The notes below the pieces were generated by a model. That model saw nothing but the letters and a program-made list of their open reading frames with translations. It had not been told where the DNA came from and did not search any database. The translations under genes and the position numbers were made by a program. DNA of 64,000 bases. Source: Variovorax sp. PBL-E5 (GTDB lineage: Bacteria; Pseudomonadota; Gammaproteobacteria; Burkholderiales; Burkholderiaceae_C). Shown here piece after piece: positions 34,614 to 44,510 of the stretch (positions are counted from its first letter, which is position 1; the number at the start of each line of letters is the position of its first letter). The stretch lies in assembly GCF_901827185.1 (NCBI RefSeq), contig NZ_LR594671.1:2542001-2606000 (forward strand), written 5' to 3'.

Positions 34614-35580
34614 CGAGGGATGATAGCTTCGCATCGAGCGCGGCGAAAAAGGCCGGCGCGGGTTCGAACACCAGAGGGACGGCCAAGGCTGCAGGGGCTG
34701 TTCGCCACAGTTTCACGGCGTCCTTTTCCGTGCAGATCAGCGTGTGGCTGCCGTTGTTGGGCGGGGACGTCCAGTGATGAAAATCGTCGTGATCGGGCAA
34801 TGCGATGCATTGCGCCAGGCTCAGACCGGCCTCGCGAAGCATCTGGAAGAACGCGTCGGGCTTTGCGATCGCGGCGACGGCGATCAGGTGCCGTCCGCTC
34901 AACGAGGACAGCGCAATGGCCGTGCCGTCGCTTTGCAGCGCATGGTCGGCCAGCATGCGGCGGGCGCCGAATCCGGCAAATGCCGGGTGGCGCCCGGTAT
35001 GAAGGATCAAGTCGCAGGAGCGGGGCCAGCGCTCGCGCAAGGGGCCGGCCGGAAGCAGCCAGCCATTGCCGGTGCCGCGATCGTCGAAGACGCAGATCTC
35101 GACGTCGCGCGCCAGCGCCCAATGCTGCAAGCCGTCGTCGCTCACGATGACCTGGATCGCAGGATGGCGCGCAAGCAGGGCGCGGGCTGCTGCCGCACGC
35201 TGCCGGGCGACGAAAACCGGCGCATGGGTCGAGCGCCGGATCAGCGCGGGTTCGTCGCCGACCTTGTCAGGATCGCTGTCGTCGAACACCTCGCGGCAGT
35301 CGTCGGTCGACCGGCCGTAGCCGCGCGACACCACACCCGCCGTGATGCCGCGTGCATTCAGGTGCCGCACGATCGCCATCACCACCGGCGTCTTGCCCGA
35401 GCCGCCCGCGACGACGTTGCCGACCACGATCACCGGCACGCCGATCCGTTCGACGGGCTGTATCCCGAAGCGATAGAGCGCCCGCCGGCAGCCGGCCAGC
35501 ACGCCGTAGAGGAGGGACAACGGCCAGAGCAGCCGCGCGATCAAGCCGCGTTGCAGCCAGGCTCGCTGCAGCCAGGCCAA
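34594..35580 (-). CDS. lpxK: LpxK, tetraacyldisaccharide 4'-kinase
   Basis: Phosphorylates the 4' position of the lipid A disaccharide to give lipid IVA at the inner membrane. The 328-residue protein has an N-terminal membrane-associated helix (about 10-35) and a P-loop NTPase fold with Walker [13 protein letters not shown]. The catalytic-site segment VSDDGLQH and the [12 protein letters not shown] segment are present. The start is TTG 35580, 2 bases after the exbD stop; no better start lies nearby. In E. coli msbA precedes lpxK; here exbD does. Confidence 0.94.
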   Translation of the reverse strand: MAWLQRAWLQRGLIARLLWPLSLLYGVLAGCRRALYRFGIQPVERIGVPVIVVGNVVAGGSGKTPVVMAIVRHLNARGITAGVVSRGYGRSTDDCREVFDDSDPDKVGDEPALIRRSTHAPVFVARQRAAAARALLARHPAIQVIVSDDGLQHWALARDVEICVFDDRGTGNGWLLPAGPLRERWPRSCDLILHTGRHPAFAGFGARRMLADHALQSDGTAIALSSLSGRHLIAVAAIAKPDAFFQMLREAGLSLAQCIALPDHDDFHHWTSPPNNGSHTLICTEKDAVKLWRTAPAALAVPLVFEPAPAFFAALDAKLSSLDGHQAA

Positions 35581-35582
35581 GG

Positions 35583-36014
35583 CTAGCGTCCCGCTTGCGC
35601 GGCTGTCTGCGTGGCGAAGGTGATGCGCATGAGGCCCGCGCGGCGCGCGCCTTCCATCACCGTGATCACCGACTGGTGCGAGGCGCTGGCATCGGCGCTG
35701 ATGATCACGACGTTGTCCTTGGCTTCGTCCGCTGCGGCACCGAGCGCTGACGCCACGGTTTCGATGCTGCGGTCCGGCAGGATCGTCTTGTTGACCGAAT
35801 AGCGCCCGTCGGCCGAGACCGCGACGACCACTTCCTTCGGGTAGTCGTGCTGCGCCTCGGCATCGGCCACCGGCAGGCGAATCTGCATCTCCGTGAACTT
35901 GCTGTAGGTGGTCGACAACATCAGGAAGATCAGGATGACCAGCAGCACGTCGATGAACGGGATCAGGTTGATCTCGGGTTCATCGCGCGAGCCATGGCGA
36001 AAATGCATTCTCAT
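35583..36014 (-). CDS. exbD: ExbD/TolR-family biopolymer transport protein
   Basis: Couples the proton gradient, with ExbB, to an outer-membrane energised process. The 143-residue protein has a short cytoplasmic N-terminus, one membrane helix (about 17-35) with the essential Asp in [12 protein letters not shown], and a periplasmic domain. The start overlaps the exbB stop (ATGA). The TonB or TolA partner is not encoded nearby. Confidence 0.92.
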   Translation of the reverse strand: MRMHFRHGSRDEPEINLIPFIDVLLVILIFLMLSTTYSKFTEMQIRLPVADAEAQHDYPKEVVVAVSADGRYSVNKTILPDRSIETVASALGAAADEAKDNVVIISADASASHQSVITVMEGARRAGLMRITFATQTAAQAGR

Positions 36015-36643
36015 CGGCGCAGGGCGTTCAGGTGCCGCGCGAAGCGCTCGCCGGCGAGTTCCAGGTTCAGCAGGTACTCGTCGACGCGGCTGCGGAAATA
36101 GCGCCAGAAGATCAGCGACGGGATCGCGATGATCAATCCGAAGGCCGTGTTGTAGAGCGCGACGGAAATGCCGTGTGCCAGCTGCGCCGGATTGCCGGAG
36201 CTCACCGCGCCGTTGGCCGGTGACTGGGAGCCGAAGATCTCGATCATTCCGATCACTGTGCCCAGCAAGCCGAGCAGAGGTGCGGCCGATGCGATGGTTG
36301 CCAATGCCGGCAGGTAGCGCTCGAGCCGGTGCGCGACCATGCGCCCGGCGGCCTCCATCGCCGCACGCAGGTCGTCCTCGGTCGAGAGCGGATTGGCGTT
36401 CATGGCGCGAAAGCCGGCGGCCAGCACTTCGCCGAGCCCCGAGTTCCGTTCGAGCTTGGTCACGACGTCGGGGCCTGGAATGGCGGCGCGCGATACCGTG
36501 ATGGCTTCATCGAGCAATTTCGGAGGCAGGACTTTGGAGGTTTTCAGGTTCGTGAATCTCTCGATGACCAGCGCCAGGGCGATCACCGAACAGGCGAGCA
36601 GCGGCCAGATGGGCCAACCCGCAGCAACTATGATGGAAAACAA
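36011..36643 (-). CDS. exbB: ExbB/TolQ-family proton channel protein
   Basis: Proton-channel subunit of 210 residues with three membrane segments (about 5-25, 110-132 and 150-172). The family segment GLLGTVIGMIEIF is in the second and VALYNTAFGLIIAIP in the third. The start is TTG 36643, decided by a strong GGAGG 6 bases upstream. First gene of the exbB-exbD-lpxK-ycaR-kdsB run; its promoter must lie in the 312-base gap to xseA. Confidence 0.92.
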   Translation of the reverse strand: MFSIIVAAGWPIWPLLACSVIALALVIERFTNLKTSKVLPPKLLDEAITVSRAAIPGPDVVTKLERNSGLGEVLAAGFRAMNANPLSTEDDLRAAMEAAGRMVAHRLERYLPALATIASAAPLLGLLGTVIGMIEIFGSQSPANGAVSSGNPAQLAHGISVALYNTAFGLIIAIPSLIFWRYFRSRVDEYLLNLELAGERFARHLNALRR

Positions 36644-36955
36644 AAAAATCCTCCGTCCTGGTGGACTGCAAATGCGCGGCGATTATCCACCGAGCCGGTC
36701 TGGCCTTCGACCTGTATTCGCTGTAGGCGTTGCCGCACAGTTTCTGTGGATAACTTTGTGGCTAACAAGCCGAGCAACTCATCCAGACCCGCATGCCCAG
36801 GGCCTTCCATTGAATCGATCGAATTTTGAGCACCGCTTTTTCCAATGAAATCAATGTTTTGCACGGAAAGCCGTGCATGTGGTGCCGGTTCGGTCCGTGC
36901 CGAGGACGAGCGCTCGTCGGCTGTGGACGACTGCTGATCTGTAACAGGGCTGCCC
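36644..36955. other. Divergent intergenic region exbB / xseA (312 bp)
   Basis: No gene seen. It holds the exbB ribosome-binding site, two DnaA-box-like sites in opposite orientation (TTATCCACC at 36683-36691 and a perfect TGTGGATAA at 36745-36753), and a short hairpin TGCACGG/CCGTGCA at 36860-36877 that would lie in the xseA leader. Base composition is lower in GC than the flanking genes. No clear sigma-70 hexamer pair could be placed. Confidence 0.6.
36650..36654 (-). promoter_or_regulatory. Shine-Dalgarno GGAGG fixing the exbB TTG start
   Basis: GGAGG on the minus strand, 6 bases upstream of TTG 36643, with an A-plus-T spacer. It justifies the non-ATG start. Confidence 0.75.
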
Positions 36956-38269
36956 ATGGGTGAACGCGAGCCCTATCCGGCGTCGACGGCCCGGGTATGG
37001 GCGGTTGGCGCCCTGTGCCGCGCCGTTGCGGATGCGCTCGATGCGCGCTTCAATCCGGTGGCGGTAAGGGGTGAGATCTCGGGCTTTTCCCGTGCGGCCA
37101 GCGGGCATTGCTATTTCTCGCTGAAGGATGCGTCCGGTCAGCTGCGGTGCGCCATGTTCCGGCGCGCTGCCGGCTTGCTCGATTTCTCGCCGCGCGACGG
37201 TGACCAGGTCGAGGTCCGCGGCCGGTTGGCGGTCTACGAGCCGCGCGGCGATCTGCAACTGGTGGTCGAGAGCCTGCGCCGCGCGGGGCAGGGCGCGCTG
37301 TTCGAGCAATTCCTGCAGCGCAAGGCCAAGCTGGAAGCCGAAGGGTTGTTCGATACCGCGCGCAAACGACCGCTGCCTGCCATGCCGGGCGCGATCGGCG
37401 TCGTCACGTCCCTGGGGGCGGCCGCACTGCACGACGTCGTGACCGCATTGCGCCGCCGCGTGCCGCATATTCCGGTGGTGATCGCGCCGGCGGCCGTCCA
37501 GGGTGCGAACGCGCCGGCGGAACTCGTTCGGTCGCTGCAGTCGCTGTATGACCTGCAGCCGGCCGTCGAGGTGATCCTCCTGGTGCGCGGCGGGGGATCG
37601 ATCGAGGATCTCTGGGCCTTCAATGACGAGATGCTGGCCCGCGCGATCGTCCAGAGTCCGGTGCCCGTGATCAGCGGCGTCGGCCATGAGACGGACTTCA
37701 CCATTGCCGATTTCTGCGCCGATCTGCGTGCCCCGACGCCCACGGCCGCTGCCGAACTCGTCGCGGCCCCGCGCGAGCTCTGGCTGGGTGCGTTGGAATT
37801 GCTCGAAGAGCGCCTGACCCAAGCGCTGTCTGCTCGGGTGGATGCGCTGAGCCAACGCCTCGACCTGGCGGCCAGCCGGCTCGGCCGTCCTTCGGCATTG
37901 GCGGCGCGGCAGCAGCTGCGCCTGGCACATCAGGCGCAGCGATTGCACTACGCGGTTCTGTCCAGAGTGCAGCGCCTGGCGCAGTCCCGGCAGTCGCTGG
38001 AGGCCGAGTTGCCACGCAGGATCGGGGACGTCCTGACCCGGCATCACGAGCGGCTCGATCGGGCGGCACTTCGACTGCAGCTGCTGGATCCTGCATTGGT
38101 CCTGCAGCGCGGCTATGCGTGGCTGACGGACGCGACGGGTCACGCGATCACGAGCGTGGCTCGGCTTGCGCCCGGCGACGAGGTCAGCGCGCGTCTGGCC
38201 GACGGTGCTGTCGATCTGACGGTGCTGAGAACAGGGACAACGGGAAAGCGTCCGACGCCGGCCGCCTAA
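36956..38269 (+). CDS. xseA: XseA, exodeoxyribonuclease VII large subunit
   Basis: Catalytic subunit of exonuclease VII, which degrades single-stranded DNA in repair. The 437-residue protein has an N-terminal OB-fold DNA-binding domain (about 10-110, with GEISGFSRAASGHCYFSLKD), the catalytic domain (GVVTSLGAAALHDV, RGGGSIEDLWAFND, SGVGHETDFTIAD) and a long helical C-terminal stalk that binds XseB. XseB is not encoded in this window. Confidence 0.95.
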   Translation: MGEREPYPASTARVWAVGALCRAVADALDARFNPVAVRGEISGFSRAASGHCYFSLKDASGQLRCAMFRRAAGLLDFSPRDGDQVEVRGRLAVYEPRGDLQLVVESLRRAGQGALFEQFLQRKAKLEAEGLFDTARKRPLPAMPGAIGVVTSLGAAALHDVVTALRRRVPHIPVVIAPAAVQGANAPAELVRSLQSLYDLQPAVEVILLVRGGGSIEDLWAFNDEMLARAIVQSPVPVISGVGHETDFTIADFCADLRAPTPTAAAELVAAPRELWLGALELLEERLTQALSARVDALSQRLDLAASRLGRPSALAARQQLRLAHQAQRLHYAVLSRVQRLAQSRQSLEAELPRRIGDVLTRHHERLDRAALRLQLLDPALVLQRGYAWLTDATGHAITSVARLAPGDEVSARLADGAVDLTVLRTGTTGKRPTPAA

Positions 38270-38277
38270 TTCCTTTC

Positions 38278-38283
38278 TAGAAT
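38278..38283 (+). promoter_or_regulatory. Candidate sodB -10 (TAGAAT)
   Basis: TAGAAT 8 bases after the xseA stop and 33 bases before the sodB ATG. No -35 hexamer is recognisable inside the xseA 3' end, so this is tentative. Confidence 0.35.
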
Positions 38284-38316
38284 CCTTCATCCCACAACCA
38301 ACCTGAGAGATACAAC

Positions 38317-38898
38317 ATGGAACACGTTCTTCCTCCTCTGCCCTATCCGATGGACGCGCTGGCGCCCGAGTATTCGAAGGAAACCCTGGAGTACCACTAC
38401 GGGAAGCACCACAACGCCTATGTCGTGAACCTGAACAACCTGCAAAAGGGCACGGAGTTCGAAAAGATGACGCTCGAAGAGATCGTCAAGAAGTCCAGCG
38501 GCGGCATCTACAACAACGCGGCCCAGATCTGGAATCACACTTTCTTCTGGAATTGCATGAAGCCTGCGGGCGGCGGCGAACCCACCGGCGCGCTGGCCAA
38601 GGCCATCGACGCCAAGTGGGGAAGCTATGCGGCCTTCAAGGAGGCGTTCGTCAAATCCGCGGTGGGCAACTTCGGCTCGGGCTGGACCTGGCTGGTCAAG
38701 AAGGGTGACGGGACAGTGGACATCGTCAACACCGGCGCGGCCGGTACGCCGCTGACCACGGCCGACAAGGCGCTGCTGACGGTGGACGTCTGGGAGCACG
38801 CCTACTACATCGACTACCGCAACCTGCGTCCCAAGTTCGTCGAGACTTTCCTTGCCAAGCTGGTGAACTGGGACTTCGTGGCGAAGAACTTCGGCTGA
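38317..38898 (+). CDS. sodB: SodB, iron superoxide dismutase
   Basis: Converts superoxide to oxygen and hydrogen peroxide in the cytoplasm. The 193-residue protein has metal ligands H27, H74, D157 and H161, at the E. coli SodB positions. Gln70 in NNAAQIWNH is the iron-type outer-sphere residue, so iron rather than manganese is predicted. GAGAG precedes the ATG, and a strong bidirectional-looking terminator follows. Confidence 0.96.
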   Translation: MEHVLPPLPYPMDALAPEYSKETLEYHYGKHHNAYVVNLNNLQKGTEFEKMTLEEIVKKSSGGIYNNAAQIWNHTFFWNCMKPAGGGEPTGALAKAIDAKWGSYAAFKEAFVKSAVGNFGSGWTWLVKKGDGTVDIVNTGAAGTPLTTADKALLTVDVWEHAYYIDYRNLRPKFVETFLAKLVNWDFVAKNFG

Positions 38899-38916
38899 TC
38901 CGATTCAGCCCGAAAG

Positions 38917-38943
38917 AAAGCCGACTCGTGGGTCGGCTTTTTT
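38917..38943. terminator. Terminator between sodB and the DUF192 gene
   Basis: AAAGCCGAC (38917-38925) pairs with GTCGGCTTT (38932-38940) around a 6-base loop, then more T on the plus strand. On the minus strand the hairpin is followed by CTTTCTTTC, so it may serve both converging genes. Confidence 0.8.
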
Positions 38944-38958
38944 CATGGGGCGTGGCGT

Positions 38959-39411
38959 TCAGTGCCTGTTCGCGAACAACACGCCGCCGAGCTTCGCGCC
39001 CTTCTTGATGTTCTTGTGGGCGAACCAACCCTGGTTCATCTCGAGGACGAAACGCACCGGCTCCTCGGAGCAGTGCGAGTTTTCGGTCATCGGCTGCATG
39101 TCGGCCAGGTTCACGATGCGACCGTCGTCGGCCACGAAGGCCGCAGTCAACGGGAGGATCGTGTTCCGCATCCAGAAACACTGCGTGGCCGGTTGCTCGA
39201 ACACGAAGATCATGCCTTCGAACTGCGGCATCTCCTTGCGGAACATCAGACCGATCTCGCGTTGTTCGGGCGTCTGCGCGACCTGTGCGTCGATCTGGTA
39301 CATGCCGACCGACAACTTCGTGCGCTGAAGATTCATCTGCGGTTCCTGGGCATGCGCAAATGCCGTCGTCAGGACCGAGAACACAAGGAGGCTAAGAATT
39401 CGTCGCAGCAT
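38959..39411 (-). CDS. DUF192 secreted protein
   Basis: A 150-residue exported protein with a signal peptide (about 1-22, cleavage after AHA) and the DUF192 domain: TPEQREIGLMFRKEMP, CFWMRNTILPL, and FVLEMNQGWFAH. Function of the family is unknown. ATG 39411 fits the signal peptide; eleven further in-frame codons upstream are possible. A hairpin followed by a T-rich stretch lies in its leader (39445-39462). It converges on sodB. Confidence 0.85.
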   Translation of the reverse strand: MLRRILSLLVFSVLTTAFAHAQEPQMNLQRTKLSVGMYQIDAQVAQTPEQREIGLMFRKEMPQFEGMIFVFEQPATQCFWMRNTILPLTAAFVADDGRIVNLADMQPMTENSHCSEEPVRFVLEMNQGWFAHKNIKKGAKLGGVLFANRH

Positions 39412-39444
39412 GGTGGACTTTCTGGCGGACACCGTAAACAACAA

Positions 39445-39462
39445 TGCCCGCTGTTGCGGGCA
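39445..39462 (-). terminator. Terminator-like hairpin in the DUF192 gene leader
   Basis: TGCCCGC-loop-GCGGGCA, 7-bp stem with 4-base loop; read on the minus strand it is followed by TTGTTGTTTAC. It ends some 33 bases before the DUF192 ATG, so it could attenuate or end a short upstream RNA. Confidence 0.5.
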
Positions 39463-39534
39463 CGACCAAATTTGCGTGCGAAGCTTACCTTGTCTTCGAC
39501 GCCGGCGTCATGCGAAGGCCTGGGTCGCGCAGGC

Positions 39535-39566
39535 GAAAAAAAAGCGTTCCGCAGAACGCTTTTTTC
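39535..39566. terminator. Strong, near-symmetric terminator behind the small periplasmic gene
   Basis: AAAAAAGCGTTC (39538-39549) pairs with GAACGCTTTTTT (39554-39565) around CGCA. It has A-runs and T-runs on both sides and so works in both directions; it ends the minus-strand gene at 39585. Confidence 0.85.
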
Positions 39567-39584
39567 GTCAGCAGCGCGGGGCGC

Positions 39585-39899
39585 TTACTGGGGCGTGCCG
39601 CCTTGCGTGCTGCGGCGCTTGAGGCTGCCGTCCTTGTTGCGGCGGCGGGTATCGCGCGTCGATGCGCGCTTTTCGCCGGCAACGGCAGCCTTGTCGGCGC
39701 CGACGGCACCGCCTTCGGGCGTCTTGACTTCGTCGCCGCCCTGCGCCTTGACGCCGGGGGCCTTCGATTCCACCTTGGCCTGGGCCTTCACTTGCGGCTT
39801 GGTGTTCAGCTGGGGCTGGGCTTCTTGCGAGGTGCTGCCTTGGGCATATGCGCCAGCCGCAAACAGGCCGGCGATCATGACTGCGAGAACTTTGCTCAT
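39585..39899 (-). CDS. Small exported Ala/Lys-rich protein
   Basis: A 104-residue protein with a signal peptide (MSKVLAVMIAGLFAAGAYA, cleavage before QGS) and a low-complexity mature part rich in Gln, Lys, Ala and Gly with a basic end (TRRRNKDGSLKRRST). GAGGA lies 7 bases before ATG 39899. No domain recognised; relatives are sometimes labelled TolA-like because of composition, which is not evidence of function. A strong terminator follows. Confidence 0.75.
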   Translation of the reverse strand: MSKVLAVMIAGLFAAGAYAQGSTSQEAQPQLNTKPQVKAQAKVESKAPGVKAQGGDEVKTPEGGAVGADKAAVAGEKRASTRDTRRRNKDGSLKRRSTQGGTPQ

Positions 39900-40091
39900 T
39901 ACGGATTCCTCTGTGGAGATGGATTGAAAACGCCTCCCGGCCAGCAGAAGGTCAGCCAACAACGAGACCAGGATGGGCTCGGTTGACAGAATCTTCGGGC
40001 TCCTCCGGTTGCGTCTAAAATTCTAAAGCTATTCAGCCATCTGAAAACAAAGTGCTTTTCGGCCCTTAAATCCACCCAGAGTTCCGTTCTC

Positions 40092-41351
<1,260 letters not shown>

Positions 41352-41386
41352 GGCCCGTCCGGCGCCCACCGGATGCCCCGCGTCAG

Positions 41387-41417
41387 CCCCAGTGCCTTGC
41401 AGGTGCTGGGGTTTTTT
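41387..41417 (+). terminator. Rho-independent terminator after icd
   Basis: CCCCAG (41387-41392) pairs with CTGGGG (41406-41411), extended inward by weaker pairs, followed by TTTTTTGTTTT. Confidence 0.8.
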
Positions 41418-41590
41418 GTTTTCGTGCGACATTGACCTCGGCGCCAAGAGAACTGGCTCGGCGCCACCGCAGCCGGCCCGGCCGCCGCGAAGGTTTTGCG
41501 CCAGCGCGGCAGAGTTCACGCTGCGGTCACTTGATTGTCGCCAGGACGCCACCATTTTTAGAGGGTCCGGCACCGCACCCGCACGCTCTA

Positions 41591-41596
41591 TAGAAT
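41591..41596 (+). promoter_or_regulatory. Candidate clpS -10 (TAGAAT), possible leaderless start
   Basis: TAGAAT ends 7 bases before the clpS ATG, which itself has no Shine-Dalgarno sequence. Transcription would begin at or within a base or two of the ATG. No -35 recognised. Confidence 0.4.
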
Positions 41597-41603
41597 CATT
41601 TTT

Positions 41604-41963
41604 ATGGCAACCAGAATCCCTTCGACCCCACCCACGCCGCCGGCCCAGAAGCCAGCGCGGGACGACGGTGACTCGGTCGTGCTCGAACGGCGACCGCAGA
41701 AGACGGCCCCGCCCCAGATGTACCAGGTGGTGATGCTGAACGACGACTACACGCCGATGGAGTTCGTGATCGTCGTCATCCAGGAGTTCTTCAACAAGGA
41801 CCGGGAAACAGCCACCCAGATCATGCTCAAGATCCATCTGGACGGCCGCGGCGTTTGCGGGGTCTATTCCCGCGACATGGCGGCCACCAAGGTCAATCAG
41901 GTGATGGAGGCGGCGCACCAGGCCGGGCATCCGTTGCAGTGCGTCAGTGAACCGGTTGAATAA
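41604..41963 (+). CDS. clpS: ClpS, ClpA adaptor for N-end-rule degradation
   Basis: Delivers proteins with destabilising N-terminal residues to ClpAP. The 119-residue protein has a flexible, Pro/Arg-rich N-terminal tail (about 1-35) and the folded core [20 protein letters not shown], with the Asp-Asp pair and Met of the N-degron pocket. It is directly upstream of clpA, as usual. Confidence 0.95.
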   Translation: MATRIPSTPPTPPAQKPARDDGDSVVLERRPQKTAPPQMYQVVMLNDDYTPMEFVIVVIQEFFNKDRETATQIMLKIHLDGRGVCGVYSRDMAATKVNQVMEAAHQAGHPLQCVSEPVE

Positions 41964-42017
41964 AGCGCGCTCCAACCCATCTGAGAAATTATTTACAGCA
42001 AGGCAAAAGGAAATCAC

Positions 42018-44339
42018 ATGATTGCCCAGGAACTGGAAGTCAGCTTGCACATGGCTTTTGTCGAAGCCAGGCAGCAGCGCCACGAGTTCATCACGGTGGA
42101 GCACCTGCTGCTCGCTTTGCTGGACAACCCGAGTGCCGCAGAGGTTCTGCGCGCCTGCTCGGCCAATGTCGACGACCTGCGGGCGTCGCTCACCAACTTC
42201 ATCAAGGACAACACGCCGCAGGTGGCAGGCACCGACGATGTGGACACCCAGCCCACGTTGGGATTCCAGCGCGTGATCCAGCGCGCCATCATGCACGTGC
42301 AGTCCACCGGCAACGGCAAGAAGGAAGTCACCGGCGCCAACGTGCTGGTCGCGATCTTCGGTGAAAAAGACTCGCACGCGGTCTACTACCTGCATCAGCA
42401 GGGCGTCACGCGCCTCGACGTGGTGAACTTCATCGCCCACGGCATCAAGAAGAGCGATCCGCCCGAGGCTGCCAAGGGCAGCAGCGAATCGTCGTCGGGC
42501 GAGGGCGAGGAGGGCGGCGGCGAGAAGAACGAGAAGTCATCTCCGCTCGAGCAGTTCACGCAGAACCTCAACCAGCTCGCCAAGGAAGGCAAGATCGACC
42601 CGCTGATCGGCCGCGAGTACGAGGTCGAGCGCGTGATCCAGATCCTGTGCCGCCGGCGCAAGAACAACCCGCTGCTGGTGGGCGAAGCCGGTGTCGGCAA
42701 GACCGCGATCGCCGAGGGCCTGGCCTGGCGCATCACGCAGAACGACGTGCCCGAGATCCTCGCCGAGTCGCACGTGTACTCGCTCGACATGGGCGCATTG
42801 CTGGCGGGCACCAAGTACCGCGGCGATTTCGAGCAGCGGCTCAAGGGCGTGCTCAAGTCGCTCAAGGACAAGCCCAACGCGATCCTGTTCATCGACGAGA
42901 TCCACACCCTGATCGGTGCCGGCGCGGCTTCGGGCGGCACGCTCGATGCGTCCAACCTGCTCAAGCCGGCGCTGTCCAGCGGCCAGCTCAAGTGCATCGG
43001 CGCGACCACCTTCACCGAATACCGCGGCATCTTCGAAAAGGATGCGGCCCTGTCGCGTCGCTTCCAGAAGGTCGACGTGGTCGAGCCGACCGTCCAGGAG
43101 ACGGTCGACATCCTCAAGGGCCTGAAGTCGCGCTTCGAGGAACACCATGGCGTCAAGTACGGCGTGGCGGCCCTGCAGGCCGCGGCCGAGCTGAGTGCCA
43201 AGTACATCAATGACCGTCATCTGCCCGACAAGGCGATCGACGTCATCGATGAGGCGGGCGCCGCCCAGCGCATCCTGCCGGCCAACAAGCGCAAGAAGAC
43301 CATCAGCAAGACCGAAGTCGAGGAAATCGTCGCCAAGATCGCGCGCATTCCCCCGGCCAACGTCTCCAACGACGACCGCGGCAAGCTGCAGACCATCGAG
43401 CGCGACCTCAAGAGCGTGGTGTTCGGCCAGGACAAGGCGCTCGAAGTGCTGGCCTCGGCCGTCAAGATGGCGCGCTCGGGCCTCGGCCGCGAGGACAAGC
43501 CGATCGGCTCCTTCCTGTTCAGCGGCCCGACGGGCGTCGGCAAGACCGAAGCGGCCAAGCAGCTCGCCTACATCATGGGCATCGAGCTGATCCGCTTCGA
43601 CATGTCGGAGTACATGGAGCGTCATGCGGTGAGCCGGCTGATCGGCGCGCCTCCCGGCTACGTCGGTTTCGACCAGGGCGGCCTCTTGACCGAGGCGATC
43701 ACCAAGAAGCCGCACGCGGTGCTCCTGCTGGACGAAATCGAGAAGGCGCACCCCGACATCTTCAACGTGCTGCTGCAGGTGATGGACCACGGCACCCTGA
43801 CGGACAACAACGGACGCAAGGCCGACTTCCGCAACGTCATCATCGTGATGACGACCAACGCGGGTGCCGAGACCATGAACAAGGCGACCATCGGCTTCAC
43901 CAACCCGCGCCAGGCGGGCGACGAGATGGCCGACATCAAGCGCCTGTTCACGCCGGAGTTCCGCAACCGCCTGGACGCGACCGTGAGCTTCAAGGCACTC
44001 GACGAGCAGATCATCCTGCGCGTGGTGGACAAGTTCCTGCTGCAGCTCGAAACGCAGCTCGCCGAGAAGAAGGTCGATGTCACCTTCACCGATACGTTGC
44101 GCAAGCACCTGGCCAAGAAGGGCTTCGATCCGCTGATGGGTGCACGGCCGATGCAGCGCCTGATCCAGGACACGATCCGGCGCGCGTTGGCCGACGAACT
44201 GCTGTTTGGAAGGCTGCAGGAGGGGGGCCGGTTGACGGTCGACCTCGACGACAAGGAAGAAGTGCAGCTCGACATCCAGCCGCTCTCGAAGAAGGAAGGG
44301 CGGGCCAAGCCCGAGGCCGAGGAGGCCGAGGCACGGTAG
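42018..44339 (+). CDS. clpA: ClpA, ATPase subunit of the ClpAP protease
   Basis: AAA+ unfoldase that feeds substrates to ClpP. The 773-residue protein has an N-terminal Clp_N domain (about 1-145) that binds ClpS, an acidic linker ([13 protein letters not shown]), a first AAA+ module with Walker A GEAGVGKT (222-229), and a second with GPTGVGKT (503-510). AAGGA lies 8 bases upstream of the ATG. The C-terminal tail is Lys/Glu-rich. A dispersed repeat and then a terminator follow the stop. Confidence 0.97.
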   Translation: MIAQELEVSLHMAFVEARQQRHEFITVEHLLLALLDNPSAAEVLRACSANVDDLRASLTNFIKDNTPQVAGTDDVDTQPTLGFQRVIQRAIMHVQSTGNGKKEVTGANVLVAIFGEKDSHAVYYLHQQGVTRLDVVNFIAHGIKKSDPPEAAKGSSESSSGEGEEGGGEKNEKSSPLEQFTQNLNQLAKEGKIDPLIGREYEVERVIQILCRRRKNNPLLVGEAGVGKTAIAEGLAWRITQNDVPEILAESHVYSLDMGALLAGTKYRGDFEQRLKGVLKSLKDKPNAILFIDEIHTLIGAGAASGGTLDASNLLKPALSSGQLKCIGATTFTEYRGIFEKDAALSRRFQKVDVVEPTVQETVDILKGLKSRFEEHHGVKYGVAALQAAAELSAKYINDRHLPDKAIDVIDEAGAAQRILPANKRKKTISKTEVEEIVAKIARIPPANVSNDDRGKLQTIERDLKSVVFGQDKALEVLASAVKMARSGLGREDKPIGSFLFSGPTGVGKTEAAKQLAYIMGIELIRFDMSEYMERHAVSRLIGAPPGYVGFDQGGLLTEAITKKPHAVLLLDEIEKAHPDIFNVLLQVMDHGTLTDNNGRKADFRNVIIVMTTNAGAETMNKATIGFTNPRQAGDEMADIKRLFTPEFRNRLDATVSFKALDEQIILRVVDKFLLQLETQLAEKKVDVTFTDTLRKHLAKKGFDPLMGARPMQRLIQDTIRRALADELLFGRLQEGGRLTVDLDDKEEVQLDIQPLSKKEGRAKPEAEEAEAR

Positions 44340-44344
44340 CGCTT

Positions 44345-44438
44345 GCTCGCCCCCAGGCTGCGCGCACTTCGTGTCGCTTCGCCTACCTCCTGGCCGGGGG
44401 CAACACCGGCGGACCGGCTGAGCCGGATCCGCGGTGTT
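44345..44438 (+). repeat. Dispersed palindromic repeat, copy 1 (behind clpA)
   Basis: About 94 bp that matches 59237-59327 over most of its length. The 3' half (44402-44438) is a 37-bp interrupted palindrome with arms AACACCG and CGGTGTT and inner CCGGC/GCCGG. It starts 5 bases after the clpA stop, in the same orientation relative to the gene as copy 2. This is REP-like in form. Confidence 0.75.
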
Positions 44439-44456
44439 CCTGGTGTGGGGAGAAAG

Positions 44457-44486
44457 GCCGGTAGCATTCGCTGCCGGCTTTTTTTT
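44457..44486 (+). terminator. Rho-independent terminator after clpA
   Basis: GCCGGTAGC (44457-44465) pairs with GCTGCCGGC (44470-44478), with one G-T pair, around an ATTC loop, followed by eight T. Confidence 0.88.
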
Positions 44487-44510
44487 GGCTGGCGTATCTG
44501 TTCTCCTGCC

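Noticed and set aside
39983..39988. TTGACA upstream of icd as a promoter -35
   Set aside because: No -10 at 16-18 bp; the nearest TAAAAT (40016-40021) is 27 bases away.
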